Assembly: GCA_001770785.1 (NCBI GenBank)
Contig: MERZ01000354.1
Location: 1-14,160 of the forward strand
Direction of reading: 5' to 3'
DNA: 14,160 nucleotides
Source: Burkholderiales bacterium RIFCSPHIGHO2_12_FULL_61_11
GTDB lineage: Bacteria; Pseudomonadota; Gammaproteobacteria; Burkholderiales; Burkholderiaceae_C
How positions within the stretch are numbered: position 1 is the first letter of the stretch; the number at the start of each line of letters is the position of its first letter. The position numbers were made by a program, and so were the translations under genes. The notes under the pieces were generated by a model. That model saw only the letters and a list, made by a program, of their open reading frames with translations, was not told the DNA's origin and did no database searches. Shown here piece by piece: positions 1 through 7,718 of the stretch.

Positions 1-750
1 ATAGCCCTCGTCCACCGCATTGAGCATGAACAGGTAATTTTTAAAGGGCGGCTTTTTGTTGCCGTGCCAAAAGCCGATTTCCGTTTCGCAAATCTTCCGG
101 GCGTCAGCCAGCAGCCGGGCGCCGTCGAAAGACGGGGCGGCACCGGCAACGACCAAGCGGTGTGGCACACCCCGCGCGCGAAAGCTGCCGCTCCAGAACG
201 CGCCCATTTCCACCGGACAATCGACCAGTTCGTCGTAATCGGCCGCCAGATAGCTGCCAAAGCCATGCTGGTTGATTTTTTGTGCCGTCAAACCGGTGAC
301 CACAGACCATCCGGCGACGGCCTTGGGCGCTGGCAGTTCCAGGATATGCGGCGATTTTTCCTGGCCTTGCACCTTCAGGCACAGGCTGGTGCTGTTGAAA
401 AAGCCGCGCTTGGCGTCCAGCCAGGCAGTGCGCACCGAGTTGTCATGGGCGTAGATCTGGTAGCTCAGCACCAGTGCCTTGTCGGGAGAACACCGGATCT
501 GCCAGTTGCATTTGTCCAGTTGCTCGCAAGGCACCGGCGTGCGGGCACCCTGGTGCGCCTGCAGGTTCTGCAGGTTTTTGGAAAACTCGCGGATCAGGTA
601 GCTGCCCGGGATCCATACCGGCAAGGAAACCCGTTGCAGCGCGGCAGGCCGCGCCATCGTCAGGGTGACGCGAAACAGATGGGCGTTCCATTCGCCGATC
701 TCAATGCGGTAGTGAAGGGGGGCGGGGGTGTTTCGGTTAAGGCCTGGCAT
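1..750 (-). CDS. M61-family peptidase (glycyl aminopeptidase type), N-terminal part
   Basis: The minus-strand frame stays open from ATG 750 to the left edge, giving 250 codons. An in-frame TGA lies just upstream of this ATG, so no longer start is possible. The protein begins MPGLNRNTPAPLHYRIEIG and contains VSLPVWIPGSYLIREF near residue 45. It ends at the window edge with YLFMLNAVDEGY. These are typical of the N-terminal beta domain of M61 peptidases, bacterial relatives of the Sphingomonas glycyl aminopeptidase, usually about 600 residues with a C-terminal PDZ domain. The zinc-binding HExxH motif normally follows shortly after the VDEGYGGLEH stretch, so it lies outside the window and activity cannot be judged. 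No signal peptide is evident at this start. The gene lies 68 bp downstream of dsbC on the same strand, with no clear terminator between, so co-transcription is plausible. Confidence 0.85.
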   Translation of the reverse strand, partial: MPGLNRNTPAPLHYRIEIGEWNAHLFRVTLTMARPAALQRVSLPVWIPGSYLIREFSKNLQNLQAHQGARTPVPCEQLDKCNWQIRCSPDKALVLSYQIYAHDNSVRTAWLDAKRGFFNSTSLCLKVQGQEKSPHILELPAPKAVAGWSVVTGLTAQKINQHGFGSYLAADYDELVDCPVEMGAFWSGSFRARGVPHRLVVAGAAPSFDGARLLADARKICETEIGFWHGNKKPPFKNYLFMLNAVDEGY

Positions 751-818
751 CTTGGGTCAAGAATACTCCAGACTCGCCGTGGCACCTGCCAGGTCTGGCC
801 AGAGCCGCTTGAAGCCGG

Positions 819-1538
819 CTACTGGGTTTTAGCGGTGGCCAGCAATTTTTCGATCTGCTGGGCGTTGATGGCGCCGGGGACCCGTGAGCCGTCGGCAAAA
901 AATAGCGTGGGTGTGCCGGTGATCTTGTGCTTTTTACTGAAGGCCAGGTTGCGCTCCAGCGCGGCCGTGTCACAGCTGGCCTTGGCGGCCGGCTGCTCGC
1001 GCAGCATCCAGTCGAGCCACGCCTTGCCCTTGTCCTTGGCGCACCAGATATTCTTCGACTTTTCGGTGGAATCCGGGCTCAGGATGGGAATCAGAAAGGT
1101 GTGAACCGTCACATCGCTGACTTTTTGCAAGTCATTTTCAAGGCGCTTGCAATAGCCGCAGTTGGGGTCTTCAAACACCGCCAGCTTGCGCTTGCCATTG
1201 CCGCGCACCACGGTGAACGCGTCCTTGAAGGGCAGGGCGGCAAAGTCAATCGCGCTGAGTTTTACAACGCGCTCTTCGGTCAGGTTGCGTTTGGCCTTGG
1301 TGTCAATCAGGTTGCCCTGGATCAGAAAGTTGCCTTCGGCATCGGTATAAAAAATGTCGCTGCCATTGACGCGAATCTCATACAGGCCGTTCATCGGCGT
1401 CTTGCTGACTTCATCAATGCTGGCAAAGCTGGGCAAGCGTTCCGCCAGGTTTTTGCGGATCGCCTCTTCCTGCGCCAACGCAGCGCCCAGGCTGCAGGCC
1501 AACAGGCTGAGCAGAACCATCGGTTTGAGTAATTTCAT
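819..1538 (-). CDS. dsbC: Thiol:disulfide interchange protein DsbC
   Basis: This is a periplasmic disulfide isomerase or reductase of the DsbC/DsbG family, 239 residues from the chosen start. Residues 1-22 form a signal peptide (MKLLKPMVLLSLLACSLGAA, then LA before QEE). An N-terminal dimerisation domain follows, with YEIRVNGSDIFYTDAEGNF near residues 53-71. The thioredoxin-like domain has the active site CGYC at 127-130 within FEDPNCGYC, the cis-proline loop GTPTLFF at 208-214, and a second cysteine pair at 166 and 189, as in DsbC. The frame continues upstream to 1631. Start 1538 is preferred because GGGA sits six bases before it and the signal peptide then begins correctly; 1544 (two codons earlier) is possible. 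The gene lies 37 bp after the stop of the FAD monooxygenase gene, so the two are probably co-transcribed. DsbC normally works with the membrane reductase DsbD, which is not in this window. Confidence 0.94.
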   Translation of the reverse strand: MKLLKPMVLLSLLACSLGAALAQEEAIRKNLAERLPSFASIDEVSKTPMNGLYEIRVNGSDIFYTDAEGNFLIQGNLIDTKAKRNLTEERVVKLSAIDFAALPFKDAFTVVRGNGKRKLAVFEDPNCGYCKRLENDLQKVSDVTVHTFLIPILSPDSTEKSKNIWCAKDKGKAWLDWMLREQPAAKASCDTAALERNLAFSKKHKITGTPTLFFADGSRVPGAINAQQIEKLLATAKTQ

Positions 1539-1575
1539 TTTCATTCCCGGTTTTTTTAACAACATTTTCAACAAT

Positions 1576-2712
1576 TCATAGCCCTGCAGCCTGGCGCGCC
1601 ACCCAGCGCTTGAGCAGATCGCTGCGGGCAAAGCCTTTCATGCCCCAGTTGCGCAAAGCCTGCCACGGGCCAGTGTTCTGCGCAAAGAGATTGTGCAGCC
1701 CATCGGTCACCGCGCCCATGGCGGCCACGTCAGCCTTGCGCGCCCGCTCATAGCGGCGCAGCAGCTTTTCATCGCCCAGTGCGCGCCAGTATTCACGCTG
1801 CGCAATCACCTCGGCCAGACAAACCGCATCGGCCAGGCCCAGGTTCAGGCCCTGTCCGGACAGCGGGTGCACGGTGTGCGCCGCATCCCCGGCCAAGGCC
1901 CATCCCGGGCCCACCCAATGCTCGGCCCTGGACAGCGCCAGCGGCCAACTGGCCCGCTCGCTGGTCAAATGCAAGGCACCCACTTGCTGGCCGACTTCCT
2001 CGCCAAAAACGGCTTGCAGGGCGGTACAAAATTTTTCCGGTGGCAACTCTTGCAGCGCACTGGCGCGCTCCACGGAGACAGACCAGACCAGCGCCACGGA
2101 GTTCCCGTCCGCGCCGGACAGGGGCAAAAGAGCCAGGATCTCGCCATTGGCAAACCATTGGCGGGCGATGCCCCGATGCGGTTGGCTCGATTCGAGCCGG
2201 GCCGCAATGGCTTTTTGCGGGTAGGGTTTGACGCGCCAGTTGACCGAGCGCCGGCCGTCAAATTCATCGCGGCTGCTGCTATTGTGGCCTTCGCAAATCA
2301 CGCTGAGCGCCGCCTTGGCAGGGTGCGTCACGGTCTCGATGTGCGGCTGGTAGCGAACCGCGTGAACCAGTTGCTGCTCCAGCGCCGGGACATCCACGAT
2401 CCAGGCCAGCGCCTCCTGGTCAACGCTTTGCGCCGTGAAATCGAGCCTGCCGCCGTCGTCGCCCCAGACCTGCATCTCCAGCACAGGGGTGACAAAGGGC
2501 GCTTCGGGCCAGGCCCGCAGCGTCTCCAGTACCGCCCGTGACGCGCTGTTCAGGGCGTAGGCTCGCACGTCGGTGCGGCCAGCGGCGGCGGCCGGCGCAC
2601 TGGGGGGCCGGGTGACCAGCGCCACGCGCAGGCGCTCGCGGGCCAGCAGCAAGGCCAGCGTGCGGCCCACCACGCCATCGCCGCGAATACAAACATCAAA
2701 GGACTTGGACAT
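1576..2712 (-). CDS. UbiH/UbiF/VisC-family FAD-dependent monooxygenase
   Basis: This 378-residue flavoprotein hydroxylase belongs to the family that hydroxylates the ubiquinone ring. The N-terminal Rossmann motif is GDGVVG at 11-16, following a beta strand (FDVCI). The second FAD motif is clear: WALAGDAAHTVHPLSGQGLN at 271-290, then LGLADAVCLAEVI. The middle DG motif is atypical, EGHNSSSR near 141-148 where ADGxxSxxR is usual. This may mark a diverged paralogue rather than a canonical UbiH or UbiI. The family is clear but the position on the ring it hydroxylates is not, so no symbol is given. The upstream GAGG lies only one base before the ATG, an unusually tight spacing, but the protein begins directly with the FAD strand as expected. 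It heads a minus-strand group with dsbC and the peptidase gene, and is divergent from the MOSC gene across about 98 bp. Confidence 0.88.
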   Translation of the reverse strand: MSKSFDVCIRGDGVVGRTLALLLARERLRVALVTRPPSAPAAAAGRTDVRAYALNSASRAVLETLRAWPEAPFVTPVLEMQVWGDDGGRLDFTAQSVDQEALAWIVDVPALEQQLVHAVRYQPHIETVTHPAKAALSVICEGHNSSSRDEFDGRRSVNWRVKPYPQKAIAARLESSQPHRGIARQWFANGEILALLPLSGADGNSVALVWSVSVERASALQELPPEKFCTALQAVFGEEVGQQVGALHLTSERASWPLALSRAEHWVGPGWALAGDAAHTVHPLSGQGLNLGLADAVCLAEVIAQREYWRALGDEKLLRRYERARKADVAAMGAVTDGLHNLFAQNTGPWQALRNWGMKGFARSDLLKRWVARQAAGL

Positions 2713-2810
2713 GCCTCATTTTAGAAGGCAGTGCAAAATTCGTGTGTTCGCGGGCCTGAACCGGCAACCGCCCACAGAGTCACCGCTGCATTCACAAGGA
2801 CTTGGTAAAA

Positions 2811-3728
2811 ATGACCGCTTCATTGAATCACCCGTTAATTGACCCCTCGTCCGACGCGCCTGCGGATCTGACCGCGGTGATCTCGCGGCTTTATGTTTAT
2901 CCGGTGAAGTCATGCGCCGGCGTGCAGGTGCCAGAGGCGCTGCTGACCGAGACCGGGCTGGACTTTGATCGCGCCTGGATGGTGGTGGATGCCAAGGGGC
3001 AATTCCTCACGCAGCGTGAGCTGCCGCGCATGGCGCTGATCCAGCCGCAACTCAAACACTCTGAAATGGTGCTGCGCGCGCCCGGCATGCTGGCGCTGCA
3101 CATCGTGCTGGATGCCGCTGAAGGTCCGACGCGTGTGCGCCTCTGGGACGACGAACTGCCCGCCTACGACATGGGCGCCATCGCCGCCCAGTGGTTCAGC
3201 GATTTTCTCGGTACCCCGGCGCGCCTGGTGCGCTTCGACCCTGAGCACAAACGCATCTGCAGCCTGCAATGGACAGGCGGCATCGAAGCGCTCAACCAGT
3301 TCAGCGACGGTTATTCCGTGCTGGTCATCAGCGAAGCCTCGCTTGACCAGTTCAATGAAAAGCTGGCCGCCAAAGGTCACGCCGCCGTCGGCATGGAGCG
3401 GTTTCGGCCCAACATCGTGCTGGGCAAACCGGCGGACGGCCTTGAGCTGGCACCGCACGATGAAGACCGGGTTGAGGTGTTGCAGATCGCCACGGCGCAG
3501 GGCTCGGTGCGGATCAAGCCCGTCAACCCCTCCCCTCGCTGCCCGATTCCCGATATTGACCCGGCAACGGCCAGCAGCAGCCCCGAGGTCAGCGACATGC
3601 TGCAGACCTATCGCCAGGATGCGCGTGTTAACGGTGCCGTGACGTTTGGCATGAATGCCATCGTGCTGCGCGGCGTCGACTGCTGGCTGAAAGTCGGCCA
3701 GGCGGTTGCCGCCAACTTTCGGTTTTAG
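2811..3728 (+). CDS. MOSC-domain protein (YcbX/mARC-like)
   Basis: This 305-residue protein has an N-terminal MOSC beta-barrel domain (ISRLYVYPVKSCAGVQVPEA, then DRAWMVVDAKGQFLTQRE, residues 25-75). A C-terminal MOSC domain follows, from about residue 195 (ERFRPNIVLGKP) to the end. The family binds molybdenum cofactor. In the characterised members YcbX and mARC it reduces N-hydroxylated compounds, with a partner supplying electrons. The expected Mo-ligand cysteine is present, C244 in the stretch KPVNPSPRCPIPDIDP. The end of the protein, FGMNAIVL, is also typical. Unlike E. coli YcbX there is no C-terminal 2Fe-2S ferredoxin domain, so an external electron donor would be needed. ATG 2811 is chosen because AAGGA lies ten bases upstream; a TTG at 2802 in the same frame is almost on top of that site. 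Specific substrate is unknown. Confidence 0.9.
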   Translation: MTASLNHPLIDPSSDAPADLTAVISRLYVYPVKSCAGVQVPEALLTETGLDFDRAWMVVDAKGQFLTQRELPRMALIQPQLKHSEMVLRAPGMLALHIVLDAAEGPTRVRLWDDELPAYDMGAIAAQWFSDFLGTPARLVRFDPEHKRICSLQWTGGIEALNQFSDGYSVLVISEASLDQFNEKLAAKGHAAVGMERFRPNIVLGKPADGLELAPHDEDRVEVLQIATAQGSVRIKPVNPSPRCPIPDIDPATASSSPEVSDMLQTYRQDARVNGAVTFGMNAIVLRGVDCWLKVGQAVAANFRF

Positions 3729-3791
3729 TACGGGAAATGCCTCGCGCAGCGTCATCGCATACACTTCCTACCCTGTTTTTGAAGGTTTGTC

Positions 3792-4883
3792 ATGAGTTTA
3801 AAGTGCGGCATCGTAGGCTTGCCTAACGTCGGAAAATCCACCTTGTTTAACGCGTTGACCAAAGCGGGCATCGCGGCGGAAAATTATCCTTTTTGCACCA
3901 TTGAGCCCAATGTGGGCATTGTTGAAGTGCCTGATCCGCGTCTGGATGCACTGTCGGCCATCGTCAATCCGCAAAAGGTCCAGCGTGCGATTGTCGAGTT
4001 TGTCGACATTGCCGGCCTGGTGGCGGGCGCCAGCACGGGCGAGGGACTGGGCAACAAGTTTCTGGCCCACATCCGCGAAACCGATGCCATCATCAATGTG
4101 GTGCGCTGCTTCGAAGACGATAACGTGATTCATGTGGCCGGCAAGGTCGATCCGATCTCCGACATGGAAGTGATCCAGACCGAACTCTGCCTGGCCGATC
4201 TGGCGGCGGTGGAAAAAGCCCTGCACCGGGTCACCAAGTCGGCGCGTTCAGGCGACAAGGAATCCATCAAGCTGGTCGCCCTTCTGGAAAAATGCCAGGC
4301 CGCGCTCAATGAAGCCAAACCGGTACGCTCGCTCGATTTCAGCAAGGAAGAGCTGCCGTTGCTGCAGCAGTTTTACCTAATCACCGCCAAGCCGGCCATG
4401 TTTGTCGCGAATGTGGCGGAAGACGGTTTCGAGAACAACCCGTTGCTGGAGCGTCTGCAGGCGTTCGCTGCCGCGCAGAACGCGCCGGTAGTCGCCATCA
4501 GCGCCAAGCTGGAAGCCGAAATGGCGGAAATGAGCGACGAAGACCGGCAGATGTTCCTCGAAGAGCTGGGCCAGACCGAGCCAGGCCTGAACCGCCTGAT
4601 TCGCGCCGCTTACAAGCTGCTGGGGCTGCAAACCTACTTTACTGCCGGCGTCAAGGAAGTGCGCGCCTGGACCATTCATGTGGGCGACACCGGGCCACAG
4701 GCCGCAGGCGTGATCCACACTGATTTTGAAAAGGGCTACATCCGCGCCCAGACCATCGCGTTTGAAGATTTCATCACCTTCAAGGGCGAGCAGGGCGCCA
4801 AGGACGCCGGCAAGATGCGCGCCGAGGGCAAGGAATACGTCGTCAAGGATGGCGATGTGATGAACTTCCTGTTCAGCTCCTGA
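3792..4883 (+). CDS. ychF: Redox- and ribosome-associated ATPase YchF (OLA1 family)
   Basis: This is a 363-residue cytosolic P-loop protein of the Obg-related YchF/OLA1 family, full length. The P-loop is GLPNVGKST at 9-17 and the switch II motif is DIAG at 72-75, followed by the glycine-rich stretch [13 protein letters not shown]. The usual NKxD guanine-specificity motif is replaced by NVAE at 207-210, which in this family goes with a preference for ATP over GTP. The C-terminal TGS domain occupies about residues 278-363 ([15 protein letters not shown] to DVMNFLF). The family binds ribosomes and takes part in stress responses. GAAGG six bases before the ATG supports the start. The gene lies 63 bp after the MOSC gene on the same strand and may be read with it or from its own promoter. 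Confidence 0.97.
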   Translation: MSLKCGIVGLPNVGKSTLFNALTKAGIAAENYPFCTIEPNVGIVEVPDPRLDALSAIVNPQKVQRAIVEFVDIAGLVAGASTGEGLGNKFLAHIRETDAIINVVRCFEDDNVIHVAGKVDPISDMEVIQTELCLADLAAVEKALHRVTKSARSGDKESIKLVALLEKCQAALNEAKPVRSLDFSKEELPLLQQFYLITAKPAMFVANVAEDGFENNPLLERLQAFAAAQNAPVVAISAKLEAEMAEMSDEDRQMFLEELGQTEPGLNRLIRAAYKLLGLQTYFTAGVKEVRAWTIHVGDTGPQAAGVIHTDFEKGYIRAQTIAFEDFITFKGEQGAKDAGKMRAEGKEYVVKDGDVMNFLFSS

Positions 4884-4986
4884 GCGGGCATTTTACATTT
4901 AGCCCAATAGATACGGGCGTTAAAAGCTATTTATTGAATCGCAGTCAGTTTTCATTTAATCCGGACTCACCAGGATATATGCTGCC
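4884..4986 (+). repeat. AT-rich intergenic element with competing hairpins
   Basis: The gap between ychF and the S4-domain gene contains GGGC (4886-4889), GCCC (4902-4905) and GGGC (4915-4918), so the middle arm can pair with either flank. This is followed by TTAAAAGCTATTTATTGAA. The AGCCCAATAGATACGGGCGT-type core resembles, from memory, short dispersed intergenic repeats common in Comamonadaceae genomes. It may act as a weak terminator for ychF. The pairing arms are seen directly; the repeat family is recollection. Confidence 0.4.
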
Positions 4987-5724
4987 ATGAACGATGCGGT
5001 ACGCCTCGCCAAACGCCTCGCTGAAATGCTGTCCTGCTCACGCCGCGAGGCCGAGCAGTACATTGAAGGCGGCTGGGTCACGGTCGATGGCGTGGTGGTG
5101 GAAGAGCCCCAATTCCGGGTGCTGAACCAGACGATTGAGCTGTCCCCCGATGCCAGCCTGCTGGCGCTGACGCCGGTGACGCTGTTGCTGCACAAGCCCG
5201 CGGGCGACGAGGCTGGCCTGGGTGGCAATGCCGCGTCCGCCGCCCAACGGCTGCTGGCGGCCAATCAGGCCCCCGACGACCGCTCGGGCATCCGTCCGCT
5301 CAAAAAACATTTTTCCGGCTTGGAACTGGCAACGCCGCTGGCCACGGCAGCCAGTGGCCTGGTGGTGTTTACCCAGGACTGGCGCGTGCTGCGCAAGCTT
5401 AGCGAGGATGCACGGGTGATGGAGCACGAAGTGATTGTCGAGGTGGCCGGTGAGATCAAACCCGGTGGCCTGGAGCGCCTGAACCGAGTGGACCACGGGT
5501 TGACCTTTAAAGGCTTGCTGTTGCCGCCCGCCAAGGTCAGCTGGCAAAGCGAGGCGCGGCTGCGCTTTGCTCTCAAGGGCGAAGTGCCCGGCCAGATCGC
5601 CTACATGTGCGAAAGCATCGGGCTCAGGGTAGAGGCCATGAAGCGCCTGCGCGTGGGCCGCATTTCCATGAGCCAACTGCAACCCGGCCAGTGGCGCTAC
5701 CTGCTGCCAAACGAGCGGTTTTAA
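4987..5724 (+). CDS. S4-domain protein of the RluB/E/F rRNA pseudouridine synthase family, catalytic Asp absent
   Basis: This 245-residue protein starts with an S4 RNA-binding domain (RLAKRLAEMLSCSRREAEQY, then IEGGWVTVDGVVVEEP, residues 6-39). Next is a region resembling the RsuA/RluB/E/F pseudouridine synthases: LLLHKPAGDE near 68-77 for the KPxG motif, and SGLVVFTQD near 123-131. In active enzymes the segment is GRLDxxTxGL with the essential Asp; here it reads TPLATAASGL, with alanine at position 119 where the Asp should be, and Arg-Leu context partly lost. The C-terminal part (RVEAMKRLRVGRISMSQLQPGQWRYLL) is normal for the family and its RNA-contacting end. The protein may bind rRNA without catalysing isomerisation. 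Start 4987 has AGGA about 11 bases upstream. Its stop overlaps the stop of the convergent YqaA-type gene. Confidence 0.85.
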   Translation: MNDAVRLAKRLAEMLSCSRREAEQYIEGGWVTVDGVVVEEPQFRVLNQTIELSPDASLLALTPVTLLLHKPAGDEAGLGGNAASAAQRLLAANQAPDDRSGIRPLKKHFSGLELATPLATAASGLVVFTQDWRVLRKLSEDARVMEHEVIVEVAGEIKPGGLERLNRVDHGLTFKGLLLPPAKVSWQSEARLRFALKGEVPGQIAYMCESIGLRVEAMKRLRVGRISMSQLQPGQWRYLLPNERF

Positions 5725-6212
5725 TTTCCCAGAACTCCCAGAACTCCCGGAAACGCCCAGATCAAGGTGCCTGTCATCAGAAAATAGCGCGCAAATTTGC
5801 CAATGGTCATGTAGACCAGGCAGCGCCAGAAGGGAAACTTCAGCCAGCCCGCCACGGCGCATAGCGGATCTCCCACCAGCGGCAGCCAGGCCAGCAGGCA
5901 GGCTTTTGGCCCCAGTTTTTCCAGCCAGCGCAGCGCGTGGCCGTGGTGTCTTGAATGTGCGAACTTGTCCATCACCTTGTGCGCGCCGTAACCCATCCAC
6001 CAGTCCAGCGCACCACCCAGCGTATTGCCGGCGGTGGCGACCAGTACGGCGGGCCAGAACATGGCCGGGTTGAGTTTGACGAGCCCGAATACCACGGGCT
6101 CTGAGCCCAGCGGTAGCAGCGTTGCGGAGATGAAGGACACCACAAACACCATGCTCAGGCCAAATTCCGGCAAGGCCAGCAGTTCTGCAAGGTGGTGTAT
6201 CCAGACTTCCAT
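5721..6212 (-). CDS. YqaA-family small membrane protein (DedA/SNARE-associated superfamily)
   Basis: This 163-residue inner membrane protein starts MEVWIHHLAELLALPEFGLS. Hydrophobic segments follow: GLSMVFVVSFISATLLPLGS, then FWPAVLVATAGNTLGGALDW, KACLLAWLPLVGDPLCAVAG and a C-terminal segment ending WAFPGVLGVLGN. The sequence PLGSEPVV followed by AGNTLGGALDWWMGYG is typical of the YqaA subgroup of the DedA/VTT superfamily. The superfamily is linked to membrane lipid or undecaprenyl phosphate flipping, but YqaA itself has no firm function. The frame runs upstream to 6392, but that 60-residue extension is basic, unlike the family and overlaps the dusB promoter region, so ATG 6212 is preferred. 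The last codons overlap the stop of the convergent S4-domain gene, both stops using the shared TTAA at 5721-5724. Confidence 0.85.
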   Translation of the reverse strand: MEVWIHHLAELLALPEFGLSMVFVVSFISATLLPLGSEPVVFGLVKLNPAMFWPAVLVATAGNTLGGALDWWMGYGAHKVMDKFAHSRHHGHALRWLEKLGPKACLLAWLPLVGDPLCAVAGWLKFPFWRCLVYMTIGKFARYFLMTGTLIWAFPGVLGVLGN

Positions 6213-6317
6213 GGGTGACCGAGTATAGACAGTGGTGCAGCGAGATTTGAGCGAAAGGCGCTTATAAATCCGACGCAAGCTTGCATCCAGATTTCGAGTG
6301 CTGAAATATTGGGCAGC

Positions 6318-6323
6318 TACAAT
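6318..6323 (+). promoter_or_regulatory. Possible -10 element for dusB-fis
   Basis: TACAAT lies about 42 bases before the dusB ATG in the 152-bp gap between the divergent YqaA-type gene and dusB. No good -35 hexamer is visible 16-18 bases upstream, so this is a weak call. The gap must nevertheless hold the promoter of the dusB-fis operon. Confidence 0.3.
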
Positions 6324-6364
6324 CATGATTCGCTTTTCAGCAATCAAGAATCTTCCACTTCTCC

Positions 6365-7435
6365 ATGAATATCGGCCCCTACGCTTTGACAAATCAGCTG
6401 TTTGTCGCGCCCATGGCTGGAGTGACGGACCGGCCGTTCCGCCAGCTCTGCAAAAAGCTGGGGGCGGGTTATGCGGTCAGCGAAATGGTGACTTCGCGGC
6501 GCGATTTGTGGGACACCCTGAAGACCTCGCGCCGCGCCAACCACGAAGGCGAAGCCGCGCCGATTGCGGTGCAGATTGCCGGCACCGATGCGCGCATGAT
6601 GGCCGACGCTGCGGCCTACAACCTGGATCGCGGCGCGCAAATCATCGACATCAACATGGGTTGTCCGGCCAAGAAAGTCTGCAACAAGTGGGCCGGGTCC
6701 GCCCTGATGCAGGACGAAACGCTGGCGCTGCGGATAGTGGAAGCGGTGGTGGCGGCCTGCGCGCCCCACAATGTTCCTGTCACGCTCAAAATGCGCACGG
6801 GCTGGGCCCAAGACCACAAAAATGCCTTGACGATCGCGCGCGCTGCTGAAGGCGCCGGTGTGCAGATGATCGCCGTGCATGGCCGCACGCGCGAACAGGG
6901 CTACAAGGGCTTTGCCGAATACGACACGATCGCGCAAGTCAAGGCGGCACTGCGCATTCCGGTGGTGGCCAATGGCGACATTGACAGCCCCGAAAAAGCC
7001 CGTGATGTGCTGGCTTACACCGGTGCCGATGCTGTGATGATTGGCCGCGCGGCCCAGGGACGGCCCTGGATTTTCCGGGAAATGGCGCACTTCATGGCCA
7101 CCGGCACGCATCTGGCGCCGCCGCTGGTGGCTGAAGTCAAGCGCTTGCTGGTCGATCATTTGCTCGACCACTATGCCTTGTACGGCGAGTTCACCGGCGT
7201 GCGCACCGCGCGTAAGCACATCGGCTGGTATGTGAAAACCCTGCCGGGCGGCGCGGCGTTTCGCGACCGGCTGAACGCCCTGGAAGACAGCGTGGCGCAG
7301 CTGCAGGCCGTCAGTCATTTTTTTGACACTTTGGGCGAGCGGATGGACCGTATCCCGGCGGGCGCGGGCGAGCAGAGCAAGTCGGCATGGGAACCCACGA
7401 ACAACGATAAAAATCAGGAGGAAGCTGCAGCATGA
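6365..7435 (+). CDS. dusB: tRNA-dihydrouridine synthase B
   Basis: This 356-residue flavoenzyme reduces a uridine in the tRNA D-loop to dihydrouridine using FMN and NADPH. The N-terminal TIM-barrel strand reads APMAGVTDRPFRQLCKKLGA from residue 15. The catalytic cysteine is C100 in INMGCPAKKVCNKWAGSAL, the same number as in E. coli DusB. Other family motifs are VTLKMRTGW, IAVHGRTREQGYKG, VVANGDI and DAVMIGRAAQGRPWIF. The C-terminal helical domain (FTGVRTARKHIGWYVKTLPG) is complete. The last codons overlap the fis start as ATGA (7432-7435), so the two are translationally coupled, as in the dusB-fis operon of enterobacteria. There the operon is strongly growth-rate controlled; the same control here is an inference. 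Confidence 0.97.
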   Translation: MNIGPYALTNQLFVAPMAGVTDRPFRQLCKKLGAGYAVSEMVTSRRDLWDTLKTSRRANHEGEAAPIAVQIAGTDARMMADAAAYNLDRGAQIIDINMGCPAKKVCNKWAGSALMQDETLALRIVEAVVAACAPHNVPVTLKMRTGWAQDHKNALTIARAAEGAGVQMIAVHGRTREQGYKGFAEYDTIAQVKAALRIPVVANGDIDSPEKARDVLAYTGADAVMIGRAAQGRPWIFREMAHFMATGTHLAPPLVAEVKRLLVDHLLDHYALYGEFTGVRTARKHIGWYVKTLPGGAAFRDRLNALEDSVAQLQAVSHFFDTLGERMDRIPAGAGEQSKSAWEPTNNDKNQEEAAA

Positions 7436-7668
7436 GCAAGAAAAATATCGATGAGTGCGTGCGCGCCGGTCTGGAAAACTACTTCAAGGACTTGCACGGT
7501 ACCGACCCCGGTGGCATGTATGACATGATAGTTCGGGTGGTTGAAAAACCCCTGCTCGAAGTGGTCATGCAGCATGCCGAGCATAACCAGTCGCGCGCCG
7601 CCGAATGGCTGGGCCTGAACCGCAATACCCTGCGCAAAAAGCTGGTCGAGCACAAGATCATCAAATAA
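7432..7668 (+). CDS. fis: Fis-family nucleoid protein and transcription regulator
   Basis: This 78-residue protein matches the Fis family and is slightly shorter than the 98-residue E. coli protein, as usual in betaproteobacteria. Residues 10-45 form the dimerisation helices ([14 protein letters not shown], then [17 protein letters not shown]). The C-terminal helix-turn-helix is [20 protein letters not shown], followed by EHKIIK. Fis bends DNA and controls rRNA promoters, recombination and replication start. AGGAGG at 7416-7421, inside the end of dusB and ten bases before the ATG, is a strong ribosome binding site and supports the start. The four-base overlap with dusB shows they form one operon. 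Confidence 0.95.
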   Translation: MSKKNIDECVRAGLENYFKDLHGTDPGGMYDMIVRVVEKPLLEVVMQHAEHNQSRAAEWLGLNRNTLRKKLVEHKIIK

Positions 7669-7679
7669 TTCCTTTTGGG

Positions 7680-7700
7680 TCGGCTTTGCCGAGCCTTTAT
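7680..7700 (+). terminator. Weak hairpin between fis and purH
   Basis: TCGGC (7680-7684), loop TTT, GCCGA (7688-7692), followed after a few bases by CCTTTATTTCTT. The short stem and interrupted T tract make this a weak or partial terminator at best, so some readthrough into purH is likely. Confidence 0.4.
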
Positions 7701-7718
7701 TTCTTGAAAAAGACACCT

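Noticed and set aside
64..1104. 346-codon plus-strand open frame
   Set aside because: Antisense to the M61-type peptidase and dsbC, both with clear family motifs; no family resemblance and no ribosome site.
1693..2541. 282-codon plus-strand open frame
   Set aside because: Antisense shadow of the FAD monooxygenase gene in GC-rich DNA.
2910..3764. 284-codon minus-strand open frame
   Set aside because: Antisense to the MOSC gene, which has clear motifs and a ribosome binding site.
5038..6000. 320-codon minus-strand open frame
   Set aside because: Covers the S4-domain gene in antisense and part of the YqaA-type gene in another frame; composition typical of a shadow.
6344..7318. 324-codon minus-strand open frame
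   Set aside because: Antisense to dusB, which is certain from its catalytic motif.
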